A stretch of 64,000 nt of DNA from Drechslerella dactyloides (lineage: Eukaryota; Ascomycota; Orbiliomycetes; Orbiliales; Orbiliaceae): contig JAGTWJ010000003.1 in NCBI GenBank assembly GCA_020064725.1, positions 3,162,001 through 3,226,000 of the forward strand, written 5' to 3'. The translations under genes and the position numbers were made by a program. Positions 35,453-49,000 of this stretch are shown piece after piece. Each line of letters begins with the position of its first letter. The stretch's first letter is position 1. The notes beneath the pieces were generated by a model. The model had not been told where the DNA came from, did no database searches, and saw only the letters and a list, made by a program, of their open reading frames with translations.

Positions 35453-36642
35453 AACAGGCCTACAAGTCAGTTTCAGTCGGGTATAAGTGCTGCTCTAGCA
35501 GCCTTCTAGTTAAATTTAAATTTTTAAAAATTAGTATATTAAAAACCATCTAATAAACATATAGATATTTTGGTAAAGTAGAGTTCAGCATTGGTTCAGG
35601 AGACAAGTTCAGCAACCGGAGGCCTCAGCGTGTAAGTTAGTTTAGTACTCGTAGCCGCGATGCTACTAGCTACTAATAAAGTTGTGATTAGTACCTTTGC
35701 AAAGTTCCTCCGCCCATTCTACCCCTAGTGGCGGCGGATGGGCGTAACGTTGGCCAGGCTTAGCCTCCAAGATAGATCACGTCCATTATCCTCTATGTCG
35801 AATCGGAAGTAAAGCATTTACTTGATTTAGCTCATAGCTTTAAATCCCAATTGCAAGTCAGCACTCTAGCAAATACTATCGAATTTGCAAAACTGTCACG
35901 GGTTCGGGCGGTTGTACAATTGTAATCGCATCTGATCGACTGGTATGCACCATGGAACTGCATTGATCTGCGAAATCTACGATCAACCGCAGTGATCTAT
36001 TCAGTAGCCAAGGTGCATTAGCTGAGGCGATAGCTATCGAGACTTCCTGCATTCATTTAAAGCTAATGGGGTGCTTCCTTACCGAATCTACTGCTCTCAA
36101 TCACCCAATTGGAATGGCTCCGACGTTGTGTGGAGATTTGGCCTGTTGCAGAAAATGCGTTGGCGAACGTCGTGCGGTCAGCCAATAAGACGCGACGTCG
36201 CGCGCGCCGTAAACACCACCACTCCTTCCGACGCCCGAACGCCGACATGACGCCGCGACGGTAGAAACACCATCACGACTGCTACGACTCCATGGACCGG
36301 CTCGCCAGCTGCATCGCACGCGTATAGCGACTTCCAGACATATATACACACCCTCCATCCTTCCTTCCTCCTGCCTACTGCTGGCGCCTCGCCGAGACAT
36401 CAACGGCGAGCTTCGCTCTTTGCCAGCTGTGGACACACCGGTGTATATATGACCTCGCGGTTCTGGACGCGTTCTAAGGCTCCTTGACACCTCTTCTCAC
36501 CAGCAATCGGCTCTACGGCACTTCGAAAGCTCTACAAACGCTATAGGCACCCTTCGCCAGGGTCCTGCCAGGGGTCTTAACCTCCCACTACTTTGATCAC
36601 GATTCCAGGCCCGTCACTTGAGCTCGCAGGCGGTACGACGGA

Positions 36643-39225
36643 ATGCATATTCCCCGGCACCACTTCGGCACGGCGTATAACCGGCTCAAGCGTTCGTCGT
36701 CAGCTACGGTGCCCTCTGTACTCATTCTAACCTCGTTAGACGTCGACTCGGTATGCGCCTGCCGCATGTTCACTCGCCTGCTCAAGTCCGACTACATCCC
36801 GCACAAGCTACACCCGGTAGCTGGTTACCAGGACCTTGCCAAGGCGAACAAGGAGTTCATCGCGAACAATGACGACTTGAAGTTTCTCGTCCTGCTCGGC
36901 GTCGGCGGGCTGGTCGACATTGCCGAGTTCCTGGAGCTGAGGAGGGGCGTCGAATGCTGGGTTATCGAATCGCGACGCCCGTGGAACCTGCAAAATATCT
37001 TTGCTGGAGCGGGTGGTGAGGGGTACGGCTTCGTCGGCAAAGACGGTTACGTGTCCGATGATGGCGGGGTTCTCTGCTGGGACGACGGCGACATTGGCGA
37101 TTTTCTGCAGCCAGAGGAACAGGCGTACAAACAGCTTATAGAAATACAGCAGCAAGTCGGCGACATCGAGGATTGGGATAGTGAAGATGAAGAGGACGCA
37201 GAGGACGAGGAATTCGCCGAGAACCGCCGGCGGAACGTCGACGAGAACAAGGACACGCCATCGTCTACGAACAGCCGAAAACGAAGGAGTTCCAGCGACG
37301 ACGAAGCGGACGACGATGACGAAGAGGAGGATGGCTACTCGGACGATGACCGCCGGCGAAGGAAGCGAATACATTCTGGATCCGTATGTCCAATCGCGTC
37401 TCTTCATCAAGATGATTGCTGACCACTCACTAGAGCACGCCGGACTCGTCCCCTCACGCCTACTCCCACCTCATCCACATCCACGGGCCCGGCGCCACTA
37501 CCACCTCTGCCGCCACAAACACGACCCTCACCCTCCCTACCACCGCGCCAACCTCTGCTCCCTCACTCCGCTCTCAGCGTAAAACCATCCTCCAGCTCCG
37601 CCGCAAGCACAACAAGACTCTCACAGACTACTACGCCACCGGCAGCACGTATGGCGAACCGATATCGTCACTCATCTTTTCCCTCGCCTCCGAGCTGGGC
37701 CGTGAAGACAACGACCTTCTCTGGCTCGCGATTATTGGCTGGGAGGGCCAGCAAATGTACGGCCGCCACATGCACTCCTTCAGCGGCGACCAAACTCTCA
37801 CCTCCCTCTCCGCACGCTCCATCGGTGTCTGGGGCGTCCTTCGCGACGAAGTCCGCCGTCTCAACCCCCCCGCCCTTACCGGCGCCTCGCAATTCACCTC
37901 CAACACCAGCCTGTTCACCCGCGCGACCACCGCTGAAGACTACAGTCTCCGTTTGTCACCCGAGTTCCGTTTCCTGCTCATCCGCCACTGGAGTCTCTAC
38001 GACAGCATGCTGCATTCTCCGTACCTTGCGTCGAAGCTGCACCTGTGGTCGGAACATGGGCGTAAGCGCCTGCATAAGCTGCTTGCAACGATGGGTATGA
38101 GTCTCCAGCAGTGCACGCAGAAATACGTGTACATGGACATGGACCTGAAGCGAGGCTTGCGCGACAAGCTGGACGTGTATAAGGGCCGGTATGGTCTTGA
38201 GGAGATTGTCCGCGAGGGTGTGGTCAAGTGCTGGGGATGGAACGGGTGTCTGAGCGCAGGCGATGTGGCTGTGATTGTAGGGTGTCTGTTAGAAGTTGGG
38301 AAGACCGGGAGGAAGAAGAAGGCACCAGCAGTGGGTGGCGGTGCTGCGAATACAAAGTGGGACGGCGAAGAGGAGAATGGAGATGCGGCGGCGCGGCTGG
38401 AGGATGAAGAAGTTCAAGAGAGTATCGCTAATTTCCAGGCGGCATACGACGCAATCGAAGAGTATGTATACACCCTTCGCCTCAGTCTCAGCGTTGATGC
38501 TCTCGCCGGTGGGATTTAGTGACAATTGACTAATGTTCGCTTGCAGTATCGAGTCGCTCAAGTCGGCGCTGCCGCTCGCGATGTCGCTGCATCGCTCCAT
38601 CCTAACGACGGGCACAGCGTTAATTGAAAAGCGCCAGATCAAGCATCTGCGCGCCTACCGCCTGGCCGTCGTCAAAGAAGGCCCAGACGTCGCAACATTC
38701 ACACACCCGTCCGCGTTGACAAAACTGGCACTGTGGCTCGCCGAAGCTGTCCGCGAGCAAGAGTTAGAGAAAGGCGTCGGGAAGCATAAGGGCTTACCCC
38801 TCGTCGTTGCGGCGCTGAACGAGGCTCGCAGCTGCTACGTAATCGTCGGAACCGGCGTGGGTAACGTGGAGGGATGGAATCTGGAAGGGCGGAAAGTCAC
38901 CGACAAGCCTGCGAAGAAGAAGAAACCAGAGAAAGAGAAGAAGGAAAAAAAGAAGAAAAACGACAACGATGAAGAAGACGATGAGGAGGATGCTTCAGAG
39001 TCAGACTCAGACTCAGAGTCGGATTCCGACAACGATTCCGACGACGACACAGCAGGCCGCAAGGTCCTAGGACGGAACAGGTTCGGCATCGCATTTCAGG
39101 AAGTCGCGAACGAGACGTCAGCGCGTGTAAGGATCGATAGTTTTGAAGCATGCGTGGTCGAGGTTCGCAAGGAGGACCTCGGCGGCTTCCTCGAGGGACT
39201 GAGCATGAAGAGCATCATGGGGTGA
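36643..39225 (+). CDS. CDC45: CDC45, DNA replication initiation factor
   Basis: Three exons (36643-37383, 37434-38461, 38547-39225) join in phase to 815 residues. CDC45 binds MCM2-7 and GINS to form the CMG helicase, which starts and drives replication forks in the nucleus. The N-terminus has the family signature: MHIPRHHF, SVLILTSLDVDSVCACRMF, LLKSDYIPHKLHPVAGY, then LGVGGLVDI. The middle shows WLAIIGWEGQQMYGRHM, and the C-terminal half GMSLQQCTQKYVYMD, SCYVIVGTG and NRFGIAFQEV. An acidic linker (about 175-245, Asp/Glu with Arg/Lys clusters) and a Lys-then-Asp/Ser tract (about 715-760) are inserted, as in many filamentous fungi. The first intron is only 50 bases, with CTGAC as a branch-like site. 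The start is set by the conserved N-terminus. Confidence 0.95.
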
Positions 39226-39955
39226 TTACACGCACCCCACTTCACTAAACCCACAGATCAGATGAAAGGTAGGATGAAGCAGCGGCGTTGGAAGGACGGA
39301 CAAATGCGTTCGGCGTTTGCTACGCGTGTCGTTCTTGGAAGTGCTATTATTTATCGTGCATTGCCACGTATGTATGTACTTTGATACCGCGAGCGATTGC
39401 TTGTGGTCCCTTCCTTTTTTTTGCATTTTGCGTGCATGCGATGGACATGTATTTTGATCGATACGGCGGGATTGCTTCTCTGGCTGTATCCTTGTATGGG
39501 TAATGACGAACGTTGATTGGGGGTGGTTAATTTTGAGATTCTTCGTGTGCACTAGACTTTGAAGGCAAATTAATAGTCTAATCTTGGGGATCGATTGTAT
39601 GGCTACGCGAAGTAGCATCACGGTCAGTGGCTTTGACCGATCATACGATCAAATAGCTTAACTTGGAGAGCGCAGACGAAGTAACGAGCTAGGCAATTCT
39701 GGCGCTGAGACCAGCAATAAGTCACACACTCAAGTATCTACCGCAGATACCTCAGACACGCGCATACATCGATCTATGGCACGGAAACAAAAACTCTGTC
39801 AATTTACAAACTCCGCGAACGCAACCATAATCTATATTACAGGCTAATATTGCCATATTCCATGCATGCAGTCTACCCATACGGATGCCAACACCCGTGT
39901 CATACCTTTATAAGCGCTACTCCTCCCCATGCGTGCTCGTACGTGCATGCTAGCC
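39226..39955. other. Convergent intergenic region
   Basis: 730 bases between the stop codons of CDC45 (plus) and the MFS gene (minus). No gene or clear element is visible; it should contain both 3' untranslated regions. Confidence 0.6.
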
Positions 39956-41799
39956 CTACACCGCAACATCCTGCACGCTGCTGACGACTCCTCTGTCTCC
40001 TGCACTGTGCGCAACCACCACCTCCCCTGCTTCCATCGGCCGCACCGCATCCTCCACCACGACAACCCCCACGGCTTCCTCGTCCTTCCCCAGCGCTCCG
40101 CTGTCCCCGGCGTGATCGTCCTCCTCATCCTCGGTGATATACACCGCCTGCACAGCACCCAGCGCCGCGACCAACCCGCTCACCCACCAGCTCAATCCCA
40201 TCACGCCGACCGCCACCCCTCGGCTGAACAACCACCCCATCAGCACCGGCGCAATCGCCCGCATGCAGCTCGCAAGACTCCCCGCGACGCCGTTTATCGT
40301 GCCCAGCACCAACAGACTGGGACTCGCGTTCGTCAGCAGGATGCTGTTGATCGGATAAATAAGGCACCCGCAGACCGTCTTGATGCTCAACATCGCGTAG
40401 ATGACAGCGTATAGCAGCGCGTCGTTGTCCATTGGCAGCCATGCGATGTACGGCGTGAGGAAGTAGACGAGCGGGTATGCGGCGGCGACGACGCGGAAGG
40501 TCCGCTGCACACCCGCCCAGCGGACGAAAGGGGCGAAGATGGCGAACTGGAAGAAGGTCGATAGGACGCCTTGGTAGGAGAAGAGGAGGCCCATTGTGCG
40601 CGTGTCAAGGCTGAAGCCGCCGGTGAATTCGAGGGGGTTTTTGAAGTGTCGGGATGAAACCGGGGACTGTAGGAAGACGGAGAGGAGCTGGTCGTAGGTG
40701 ATTGTGTGGAAGGCGATGATGCCGTAGGCGATGACATTGTAGATAACTTGCGGTGTCCAGATTTTGGTGGGCTTGCCATGCAGTTTGTGGTGGTAAGTGG
40801 CGGTGGAGGGTGAAGGAGAAAGTGGTGATGGGGTCGGTGCAGGGAGGAGGGGGGTTGTTTCGGTGGTAGCGGCGGTGGGAGAGGTAGAAGGGGGTTTTCC
40901 AGTGGGCTGGCGGGAGAGCAGGGCGGAGAGCGTGTCTTGGATCCAGAAACCGACGGCGCGGCCGCGGTCAGGCTGGTGGATGAGTTGAACGTGTGTCTCG
41001 TCGAGGAAGAGGATGCCGTTGATGGCGCCGACGAAGCAAATGATGGCGCAGGCGAGATTCGGGAGCAGGTAGGGGAACTGGTCGAAGAGGCCGCCGCGGG
41101 AAAAGTATTCTGGGTAATGCTGCACGGGTTCTGCGAGCAGACCGCCTAAAGAGGGACCGATGATGGAGCCGAGCGACCATACGAACGGCATGATCGAGAA
41201 CGCGCGAGCTGAAGTGGCGAACATAATAGCATGTGTCAGTGAATGAGATTCACGTATCATGATGGATGCATTGAACGTACGTTGGTATTCCCGCTTGGGT
41301 ACCAATTCCGCGACAGTCGTCTGGATAACCCCAACATTGCCATTGAGCAATCCTCCCAGAGCTCTCGCGGCGAGGGCCAACGGCATGCTAGGCGCCAATC
41401 CGAAAAGTAGCATGCTCAGCCCAGTGCCCAGCAAACCGCTCACCAGCACGGGCTTCCGGCCTATACGGTCTGAGAGGTTTCCCCATAAGATGCCCGTAAG
41501 CATCTCGGCAAATGCAAACGCAGCAATGGTGCTGCCGGTCCACATTGCGATTTCGCCATCGTTCGAGGTGACGTGGAAGTGTGAGACCATGTAGTATATG
41601 TAAGGAACAATCGAAGTGAAAGCAATCGGTTCGACGAGGCGACATATTGCTACACGTGGACGAGGGGCATGGTTAGTCGTGTTCAACAACGTAGATACTA
41701 TTGTTGGCAGAACTCACAGAGAACAATAAGTTGGTGGGTGGGAAAGTCTGGACGGGCAGTTCGGGGTGCCATCGCTGGCGGTTTGCCTGTTCGTTCCAT
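39956..41799 (-). CDS. MFS transporter (drug/metabolite antiporter type)
   Basis: Three exons (41799-41718, 41649-41281, 41208-39956) join in phase to 567 residues. The first TM region starts after ICRLVEPIAFTS. The cytoplasmic loop 2-3 motif is GNLSDRIGRKPVLV. The segments KREYQ and PRAFSIMPFVWSLGSIIGPSLGG are joined across the second intron. A hydrophilic Pro/Thr-rich central loop (about 270-320) and a second six-helix bundle complete a 12-TM layout, and the C-terminal tail is acidic. This matches the fungal MFS group related to plant ZIF-like and bacterial tetracycline exporters. The substrate is unknown; export of a small molecule by proton exchange at the plasma membrane or vacuole is inferred. 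An alternative start at 41772 (MAPRT) is in phase, and a further upstream exon cannot be excluded because a possible acceptor (AACAG) lies just after the first ATG. Confidence 0.88.
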
Positions 41800-44700
41800 T
41801 AGGGTCAGTTAACTGTATTCATGGAGAGCAATTGTACGCAAGGCTGACGATTAGTATGCAAACTCACAAACGAGTGTAATATAGATCAGGCCGTGGGCCT
41901 TCCCGGCCTGGGAATCAGATAGTTGCGGCCTCAAGCCGACGCGCGAGGGAAAGTGGTGAAGTGGATAAATCTACACGCGGAGGAAATATATATATAGCGT
42001 AAGACGATCGGGATGTTCAGTATTGGCACGACCACGTTGACCGGCGCGGTGAATCTGCTCCCGAGCTACAGCCGCTGGGTAGATCCAATGTATTCTGCCT
42101 CGATCACTAGAGCTGCAGCTGGCGACGAAAATTTGATAGTTACTACGTAGAGATGAGAGCAATATCAGCAGCCGACTAGCAATTTGATATGAGACTAGTC
42201 TACGTACCTGCGGGTGGATATGTGATAACAAGAACCCCAAGATAGGCAGGTCCTCAAGCCTATTGATCCGGCCTCGGGGCTGATGTTGTGTTTTATGCGT
42301 TGGCCGACTGTCGAGAGCAGTTGGTGTTTGTGCGGCAGATTTTGCTGAGGCGAACGAGGACCTTGCCAGCAGCTGTCCAGGAGATCCTATTGCTGGAGAC
42401 CCGACCAGCTCGGGTAAAATGAGGAGAAGGGAAAGAATAAATCATTACGCGCGCACACTAAATTATATATCAGGAAAAACTCCGGAGAGACGCCAACGGA
42501 GGTTTTTTTTTTTTTTTCGTGTCCTCCATCGCGGAAGTTGCGGCCACGGCCATCAGATGACCACCCGGGTGCGATAACGAGCCACTAAAACCCAATTCCC
42601 AGGCATGCACGACTGTAGGATGGGGAGGCTGCTGGCCGACATGCATGGCATCGATGCGTCTCATCTGCATATGCGTGTCCGTAAGCACTGCTGGGGTGAA
42701 CCTAGTGTCCCTGGGCCCCGGTTTGCGGTGCTGACAAAAGTGGATTCCGATGGTGGGCACTCCTCTCCGCCTTTCCGGCTTGGCTGGCGCGGTTTTAGGT
42801 TCGATGCAAGCTCTCTAGCTCGACTAGCGCCTGCACATGGGATGAATTTATCGTGGAAACGACGATTCGCTTGCACTGAGGTGTAGCTGCTCGATGCAGG
42901 CGGTTGCATGTGTGCGGGTTACTCGACATCGGGCCAGAAACGCAAAAATTGGTTCGACGGTCGATAGATACCGTATTTCGACCTCGGGGAACCGGGTGGT
43001 CAGTAGAATGCTTTGTCCGTCGCTGCATCCGTGATACGATGCCGGCTGGCCGGCACCTTCAACCCTCAGTTTCCAGCATTGCAATCCTCTGATGGGCCTA
43101 TTCCGCTGTGGCGCACGGCTGGTGTCGTGAGGCGCAGGACAAAGTGGTGCCCAGCTGGCTCCGGCGAGCCTTCTAGGCGAAGAGCTTATCGCCAAAGGCG
43201 GAATAAAAGGACCAGCAGTGATGTCCCCGAGACTCCAGTGATGCCAGGAAAGCTGTGGCTGGGCTCGCGCTCGCCAGATCGATCCGAGAATTCGACCGGT
43301 CGGGCACCGATGTGACCCAGGTGAACCCCCTTGTCTCTCGCTTGTTTCAGCCAATGCAGACACCCAGGGCTCGAGGCCCGTAAATGCAACCCGCATTATA
43401 TCCAGACCTTACTATCGAGAGACGTCAACGATCTGCCAGCCGGAGACTCCTGGCCACCGAGGATAATATCTGAGGCCCTGGCGTTCTCACATCTTGTCTG
43501 CAGGTACTATAGCGATGATTACCGACGCAGGGTTGGGGAAGGTGATGACATTGGCTCTAAATGTGGTTTGGGACTTCGAGGGGTATCGGATTGGAAGGGA
43601 GTTGGACTCGAAGCTACAGATAGCGGAGAGCCGCAATAAATAGAATGAGGGTCATCCGCCCGCCATGGGTGGGGGAAATGTTGCACACACCAACACATTC
43701 ACACTCCAACGCATTCACACTCCAACAACGGCCAACGGCCTTGGCCCTCAGTTTGATGCTTTTCTGTGCTTTCCTCGTCCGAAGAAGAGAAATTCGCCAT
43801 ACATACTACTGGTTTCCGCCGAGTGGAGAGAGGAGGCTAAGCTGGATAGTATTATATATAGACGTTGTCGCAAACTCGCCTGCACGGCAGCCTAGCCCCC
43901 GGTCCCTACGTAAAACGTCAACTGGCCAACGGTCAACTCGAACGATAAAGCGCCCGTGCCGCGGATACGTGAGTGTTGTCGTACGAGCTTCAAAACTGTC
44001 AAATTTGTGCTCGTTGATCCTTCCAATGTCGGGACATATTCCCTCGAGACTTATAACGTGTGCCAGCGAAGAGACGAGCATACCCAGATGATGTTGGCAA
44101 GATCTTAAGGATTAAGCCGCATTGCCCCAACATCGTCTGACTTTTCATTGATATATAGGGCAGTTAAATTTGTCGCGATTAGGGATTATATAGGTCGCTC
44201 CCCAGTTCCAGGCCAAGCATCTGGTGATCCTAGTTCTATTGCGGGTCCGTTAGAGTAGTTGGCAGTTGGCAGGCAGTGCGAGCAATGATCCTAGGAATAC
44301 CAGTCCGACGAACATTCGAGATCATGAATTTGAGGGTAATATAAAGCGGTCTGAATAGGATGGCTTCGCGACTGAGAAATCGCACACTGGAAGGCTCGCG
44401 CGTGCTGGGGCAAAGGTGCTGGACTCTGCCGTACAAATTTAATATATAAACAAATCGAAAGCACGGAAAAGTGATTCTAGTCGCTTGGGTGGATGAGAAG
44501 AGACCACACAAATCTGAGATCTCATATTGTTTGACGGGAATTATATGAACGTCTGATGCAGGGGACAGCGCTAGTGCTTATCGAGGATGAATAGTGCTGG
44601 AAGCTATAACACGAGCAGTCCAGCCGCACAATATCCAGCTTTGTAAGCTTATCTGCTGCCTTGGCGGGAGATGTGCGGATATCACGCGCTAACTTTGTTG

Positions 44701-44969
44701 CAGCTGGAAGCCAGGAGGTTAAGTAGCCATTCGCATGAATTGCAGGCTACGAAAGTACCATGACATATCGGACTGGTGCGTGTGCATGTAGCGCTGCACT
44801 TACGCAAACTATGGCGCTGTAGGCTTCTGGGAAGCCCAACGACCCCAGTATCGGAAGGAAATATGTGGCAAACAGCGTCGCTAATTCTGGCATTCATGAA
44901 GTCTAGAGGTTCAGAAAAGGCTCCACAATCAAAACTTGGTGGTCTGAATACCCCCGGTATATAGAGAAA
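41800..44969. other. Gene desert with promoter and GC-richer island
   Basis: Near 41987-41996 a TATATATATA tract lies upstream of the MFS gene. A T-run of about 15 lies near 42507-42521. About 42.5-43.6 kb is GC-richer with frames up to 182 codons (42848-43396, minus) that overlap sense frames and show no domain. Two 16-base direct repeats containing CATTCACACTCCAAC lie near 43695-43726. No gene is supported. Confidence 0.45.
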
Positions 44970-46030
44970 TCACGCTACCATATCGTCTTCATCATTTGTT
45001 TTTATCTCAGGCTCATCAGCGTCTATTGTCTCTCGCTTCATTATTTTCGCTGACTGCCCAAACGCTAGCCCTCCTTGCAGATTCCCAAGCCAGTTCCACG
45101 ATTCTCGTTCACTCGGCCCCTCGATGCTGTACGGCTCCTTTGTACCGGCGACATTGGTTCTTGTGTCAGAAAATGTCAACGAGTCACCAACATCGTCGCC
45201 TAAACCATGGACCCATTTGTAGTACTTGTGCTGGAACTTGAAGACGTGTGGCATTTTATCCAGAGCCTTCTGGTAATCCGATAATGAAAGACCTGTCGCC
45301 GTGGGTTTCGGTTGACCAAGGTCAACCCAGCAGTAGCATCCTAAGGCGTTACAGTTATGTTAATGACTTTTCTTTAAGCCTCTCTGGGTTTCCCACATTT
45401 GACACACCATCATCCTCACCTACAAGGAGGAAGAAGGAAGGCTGGCTACTATATTGGGCAAAACAGTCTGGTCAAGTGCTCCGGATTTCTTAACTTACCG
45501 TATACAACCATACATCTATTAGCTTGAAACGCAGTGTCACACTGTCCATTTTTTTTGAGATACCACTTTGGCGAAACCGAAAGACGACCGTTTTTGTCGC
45601 AGTAGCAATCACTGCAATACCCTTGGCGAGTCGTGATAGTTTTATAGGCTAGTTCACGGTTGGCGAAGTTGCCTTTCCAATCCGGAAAATCGGCTACGGA
45701 TATCCCGAAACCCGGGTAGTCTAGTGGTATTAGATTGTAAACGAATTCCCTTCGGTGGCACCGCTTCCTAGGCCCCCTGCGGTAAAACCACTCTGGACCT
45801 ATAGTATCTCCAGCTCGTTTATTTAATTGCGTCTTCGTTGGGATGAGGTCCGTGAGTGCAGTGAAGCTTGAGAAATTGAGACTAGGTATACTTGCTTCGT
45901 CGCCTCCGTTCAATAGATATCTATGTTGGTCGTCGGTATCCAGTGGCATCATGTTGACTGGATCAGGAACTACGACTATTATTATTACCAAGATCCATGA
46001 TAAGCAAGGGAAAGGGCGGAGAAGGCGCAT
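44970..46030 (-). CDS. Secreted cysteine-containing orphan protein (candidate effector)
   Basis: Two exons (46030-45499, 45340-44970) join in phase to 300 residues through a GTAAGT...TTAG intron of 158 bases. The N-terminus (MRLLRPFPCLSWILVIIIVVV) is a signal peptide or signal anchor. The central region is cysteine-rich: RKRCHRREF, QGYCSDCYCDKNG, GQCDTAF, NRCMVVYGCYCWVDLG, the last of these spanning the splice site. The C-terminal third is hydrophilic, ending in an acidic tail DADEPEIKTNDEDDM. No known domain was recognised. It stands alone in AT-rich, repeat-bearing DNA more than 3 kb from any other gene, the usual setting of lineage-specific secreted proteins in fungi. Role in host interaction is only inferred. 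Confidence 0.72.
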
Positions 46031-49000
46031 TCTGAATCGCTAGCAGGAACGGGAGGTTCAGCGTCTTATGCCGATCAACCGCATCTAGTGCTCTTTCTAG
46101 ACTACTAGCGGATGCCTCCAGATGGCTGCTGAGTATGTCGACAAGTTATGCGTATGTCAGTGAATTGGGTTTAATCGACTGCTGGAAGTTGCTACGTCAA
46201 TCTCAACTAGCACAATGTAGACTAGACTCTTAGGCTTTATATTCTAGAAAGCTTTTCTTGCCCTCCAATACTAAGTGTAGACTACTAACATGAGCATAGA
46301 GGTCGTCGACATTGCATTGAATCGTTAACATATGGCGGTTGGATAGGTACATCTGTTGTTCATCATCGTTTGACTAGATAGGTTGAGGTGGCAAAACTCT
46401 TATGGGGGTTCAAATTCGAGCGGTGCACCCAGACGCAACGCAGGACCAAACGTGGCATACCACGTCAAACATTTCAGCATGTATATATAGATGATCTGAA
46501 ATTATTGATGCGTCGAAGCCCACAAGCGCACTCTGCAGGCCCAAGAGGTCAGAAGGTTCACGGAGGATGTCTTAAGTTATATCGGTAAGGCTGAACTAAA
46601 AAATAACCTGTCTCGCGAGCTAGACTGCCGTACTTCGCCGTCGTAGTTCGTTTTTGAGACAAAACAAACTAACTCACGACCACACTCGATATATATTAAT
46701 ATCCATAGTCTTTGGACAAGTGATAATCTGTACCATTAACCCATCATTATAGTATCTATTTGAATTAGCAAATCAACTGCTTGGCATTACTAGGGGAACA
46801 TCATTATATCACCTGCAATAGACTCGGGTTGTGTTCTCTATAGATCTATCGCTTTCATCCGGATTCTGTTAATCAATACATCTATACTCTAACTACGAAT
46901 CCTAAAGAGACATCTCATATGTGCTGGATACATTGGACACATATCTCATTTGTGCGAATCTCCAAGACGAACAATTAAAAGTGAGTTGAGGCGCGACGCG
47001 CGGTGTATTTACAGTAGTTTATCACACAATAATGATCAAGGTTACTCTATATCCATAGATTTAATCTACACCTTCCTATGGCTATTCAATAATGATCAGG
47101 AGCTGCTCCGAGACCTCCTATTCGAGTATTTCGCATATAATTCACAACATGCGGTGTCCACTCTATAAGAAGCCTTTCTCTGCAACCAAGTTAGGCTATC
47201 TTGTAGATTCTCTCTGAGGGCTAATAATACCAAGATTCTGAGCTGTCATCCTGAAGAAGTGCTTCCACAAGAATGTAGCTTCAGTCTGGAGTTTACACCT
47301 GTCTCTTAGACGGACTGTTGAGTTTGACGCAAAGGCATGCAGAGCAATTCAAAGACGCACTGTTGACCTAAGATAGCAAAACTGTCTGCGAGTACTCGTC
47401 GACTTTGGAACTAGTTAATACACCGGCACTATATTGACTAGAGGCTGTCGCTGTTATTCCGGGGCACTCCAAAAGCAATGCATGATTCCCGTGCCCGAAG
47501 GAATGGTGTACGCCTTCGGGGCTACTACATTATGAAATCAATTATGCATCGATGTCTAAATTAGAGCCAGGCCGGTGTTCTTGAAATGTTTGCTATTTGT
47601 CGCAAGATTTTCTTTGTTTCTACAGCTAACTGTGCCATGCCACGCCATCTGACAGCTGACTTCATTGCAACTATCCGCATACGCGTGCGGAACGTAGTGC
47701 AAACAATTGTAAAGCAGCGCGGCCAGGTCAGGTGGTTTGCAATAATCCAACAGGGAAGACCGTTTTCACTCTTACTCTAGGCGATCTATTACATGCATGA
47801 ACAAATATAACGCTGCTGCGCGAGAAAACGGTAACCATCGGGCTCGCAACTTCGAGGCTGGGTGTTTGCCCTTGTAGACAATACTGACCTGAAGGAACGG
47901 TTTCCAGCTCTTGAACTTGCTGCCTCAAAGGCTGTGCCTGTAACTACTATTTTTACTTCCCATAGCTTCATGCCGATGCTATATGCAGTAATCCAACTCA
48001 GCAACCATGACACGGCGCGGCACGGCACGGACAGCGTATCAAATTTCTGAGTGGCACAGCGTCGACAGTAACGCAAACTCGTGAACGCTATAAATAGTAC
48101 AGCAAATTTACGGATAGCATAATTGGCACACCAAGCCTATGAATGGCGCAGACAGATGAGCAAGCTTACTGACATGATAGTGAGCTTTGTTATACAGGGC
48201 CAGCTTTCGATGTTCCAAGATCAATAACCCTATGGAAGGGTATGGGGATTTTGCTGCTAGCAGGTGGTTTGAGCTTAGTAGATCGTGGCCCAAATCTGCA
48301 AATGACATTTGTGTATTGGCTTTGAGCATGCAATATCGAGACCTACTAGTAATAGGGACTTAGCATCTGCAGATGCAATTACAAAATCTGTAAAGAACCA
48401 TTAGAAGATTTGATCGCTGTGGCCCTGAGTTAAAACCAATACTCATGTTTTTCTGTAGAATTAGTGGTCCGCTTCACCTGATTGCTAATGAATAAGGATG
48501 TATATATATCATAGGCCTCGCAACAGCGTCTGTCGAAAACAGAATTTACTCGGAAGTTGATAGATACGAAAGTTTTGTCAGTAACCAATGTGCAATCATC
48601 GTGAATGAAAAGTTCAGGATCCAGTGCGTACTAACATGTTCGTATATGTAATATCGCCTAAAGCTCCAGAGAATGATAAGGACTTGTATGATTCAATCTA
48701 AGTTTGCAGCAAATTGGCGTTGAGTATTCCAGTTCGTTGGTAGGTAAACGGAACAGCATGAAAAGGAAGGGCTCTATTTACAGGACCAGAAGCAGTTGGT
48801 ATTCCGGGAAGACTATAGTTATACGTCGACTGATTCATGGGATATATACTTAGTCGGGGGCGGAGGGCTGCCGGTTACTTATATATACGGCGGTGAAAAT
48901 GAGGACTACAGTACAAACTGCAGTACTGGCACTTTCAATAAAACAAGTAAAGAGAAAAGGCTGCGGTATAGAATGACGAAGGAATATTCTGAGCCGAGTC

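Larger units (their letters stand above)
31819..36642. other. Gene desert with one GC-richer island
   Basis: The first 270 bases are the promoter region of the Egh16-like gene (pyrimidine-rich on its strand, TATATAAG at 32083-32090). About 32.1-33.4 kb is GC-richer with frames of 60-130 codons on both strands but no motif. 33.4-36.0 kb is AT-rich with very few frames. A (TA)12 run lies at 35429-35452. At 36.06-36.49 kb a 129-codon frame antisense to the CDC45 5' flank has no recognisable content. Confidence 0.5.

Noticed and set aside
36063..36490. 129-codon minus-strand frame upstream of CDC45
   Set aside because: Arg/Ser-rich without domain; it lies in the CDC45 5' flank and resembles chance coding in GC-richer DNA.
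36808..37410. 200-codon minus-strand frame
   Set aside because: Antisense of CDC45 exon 1.
42848..43396. 182-codon minus-strand frame
   Set aside because: No recognisable domain or signal peptide, overlapped by plus-strand frames of similar length; could not be supported as a gene.
45714..45780. tRNA-like start GGGTAGTCTAGTGGTATTAG
   Set aside because: It lies inside the coding exon of the secreted protein and has no T-arm or closing acceptor stem.
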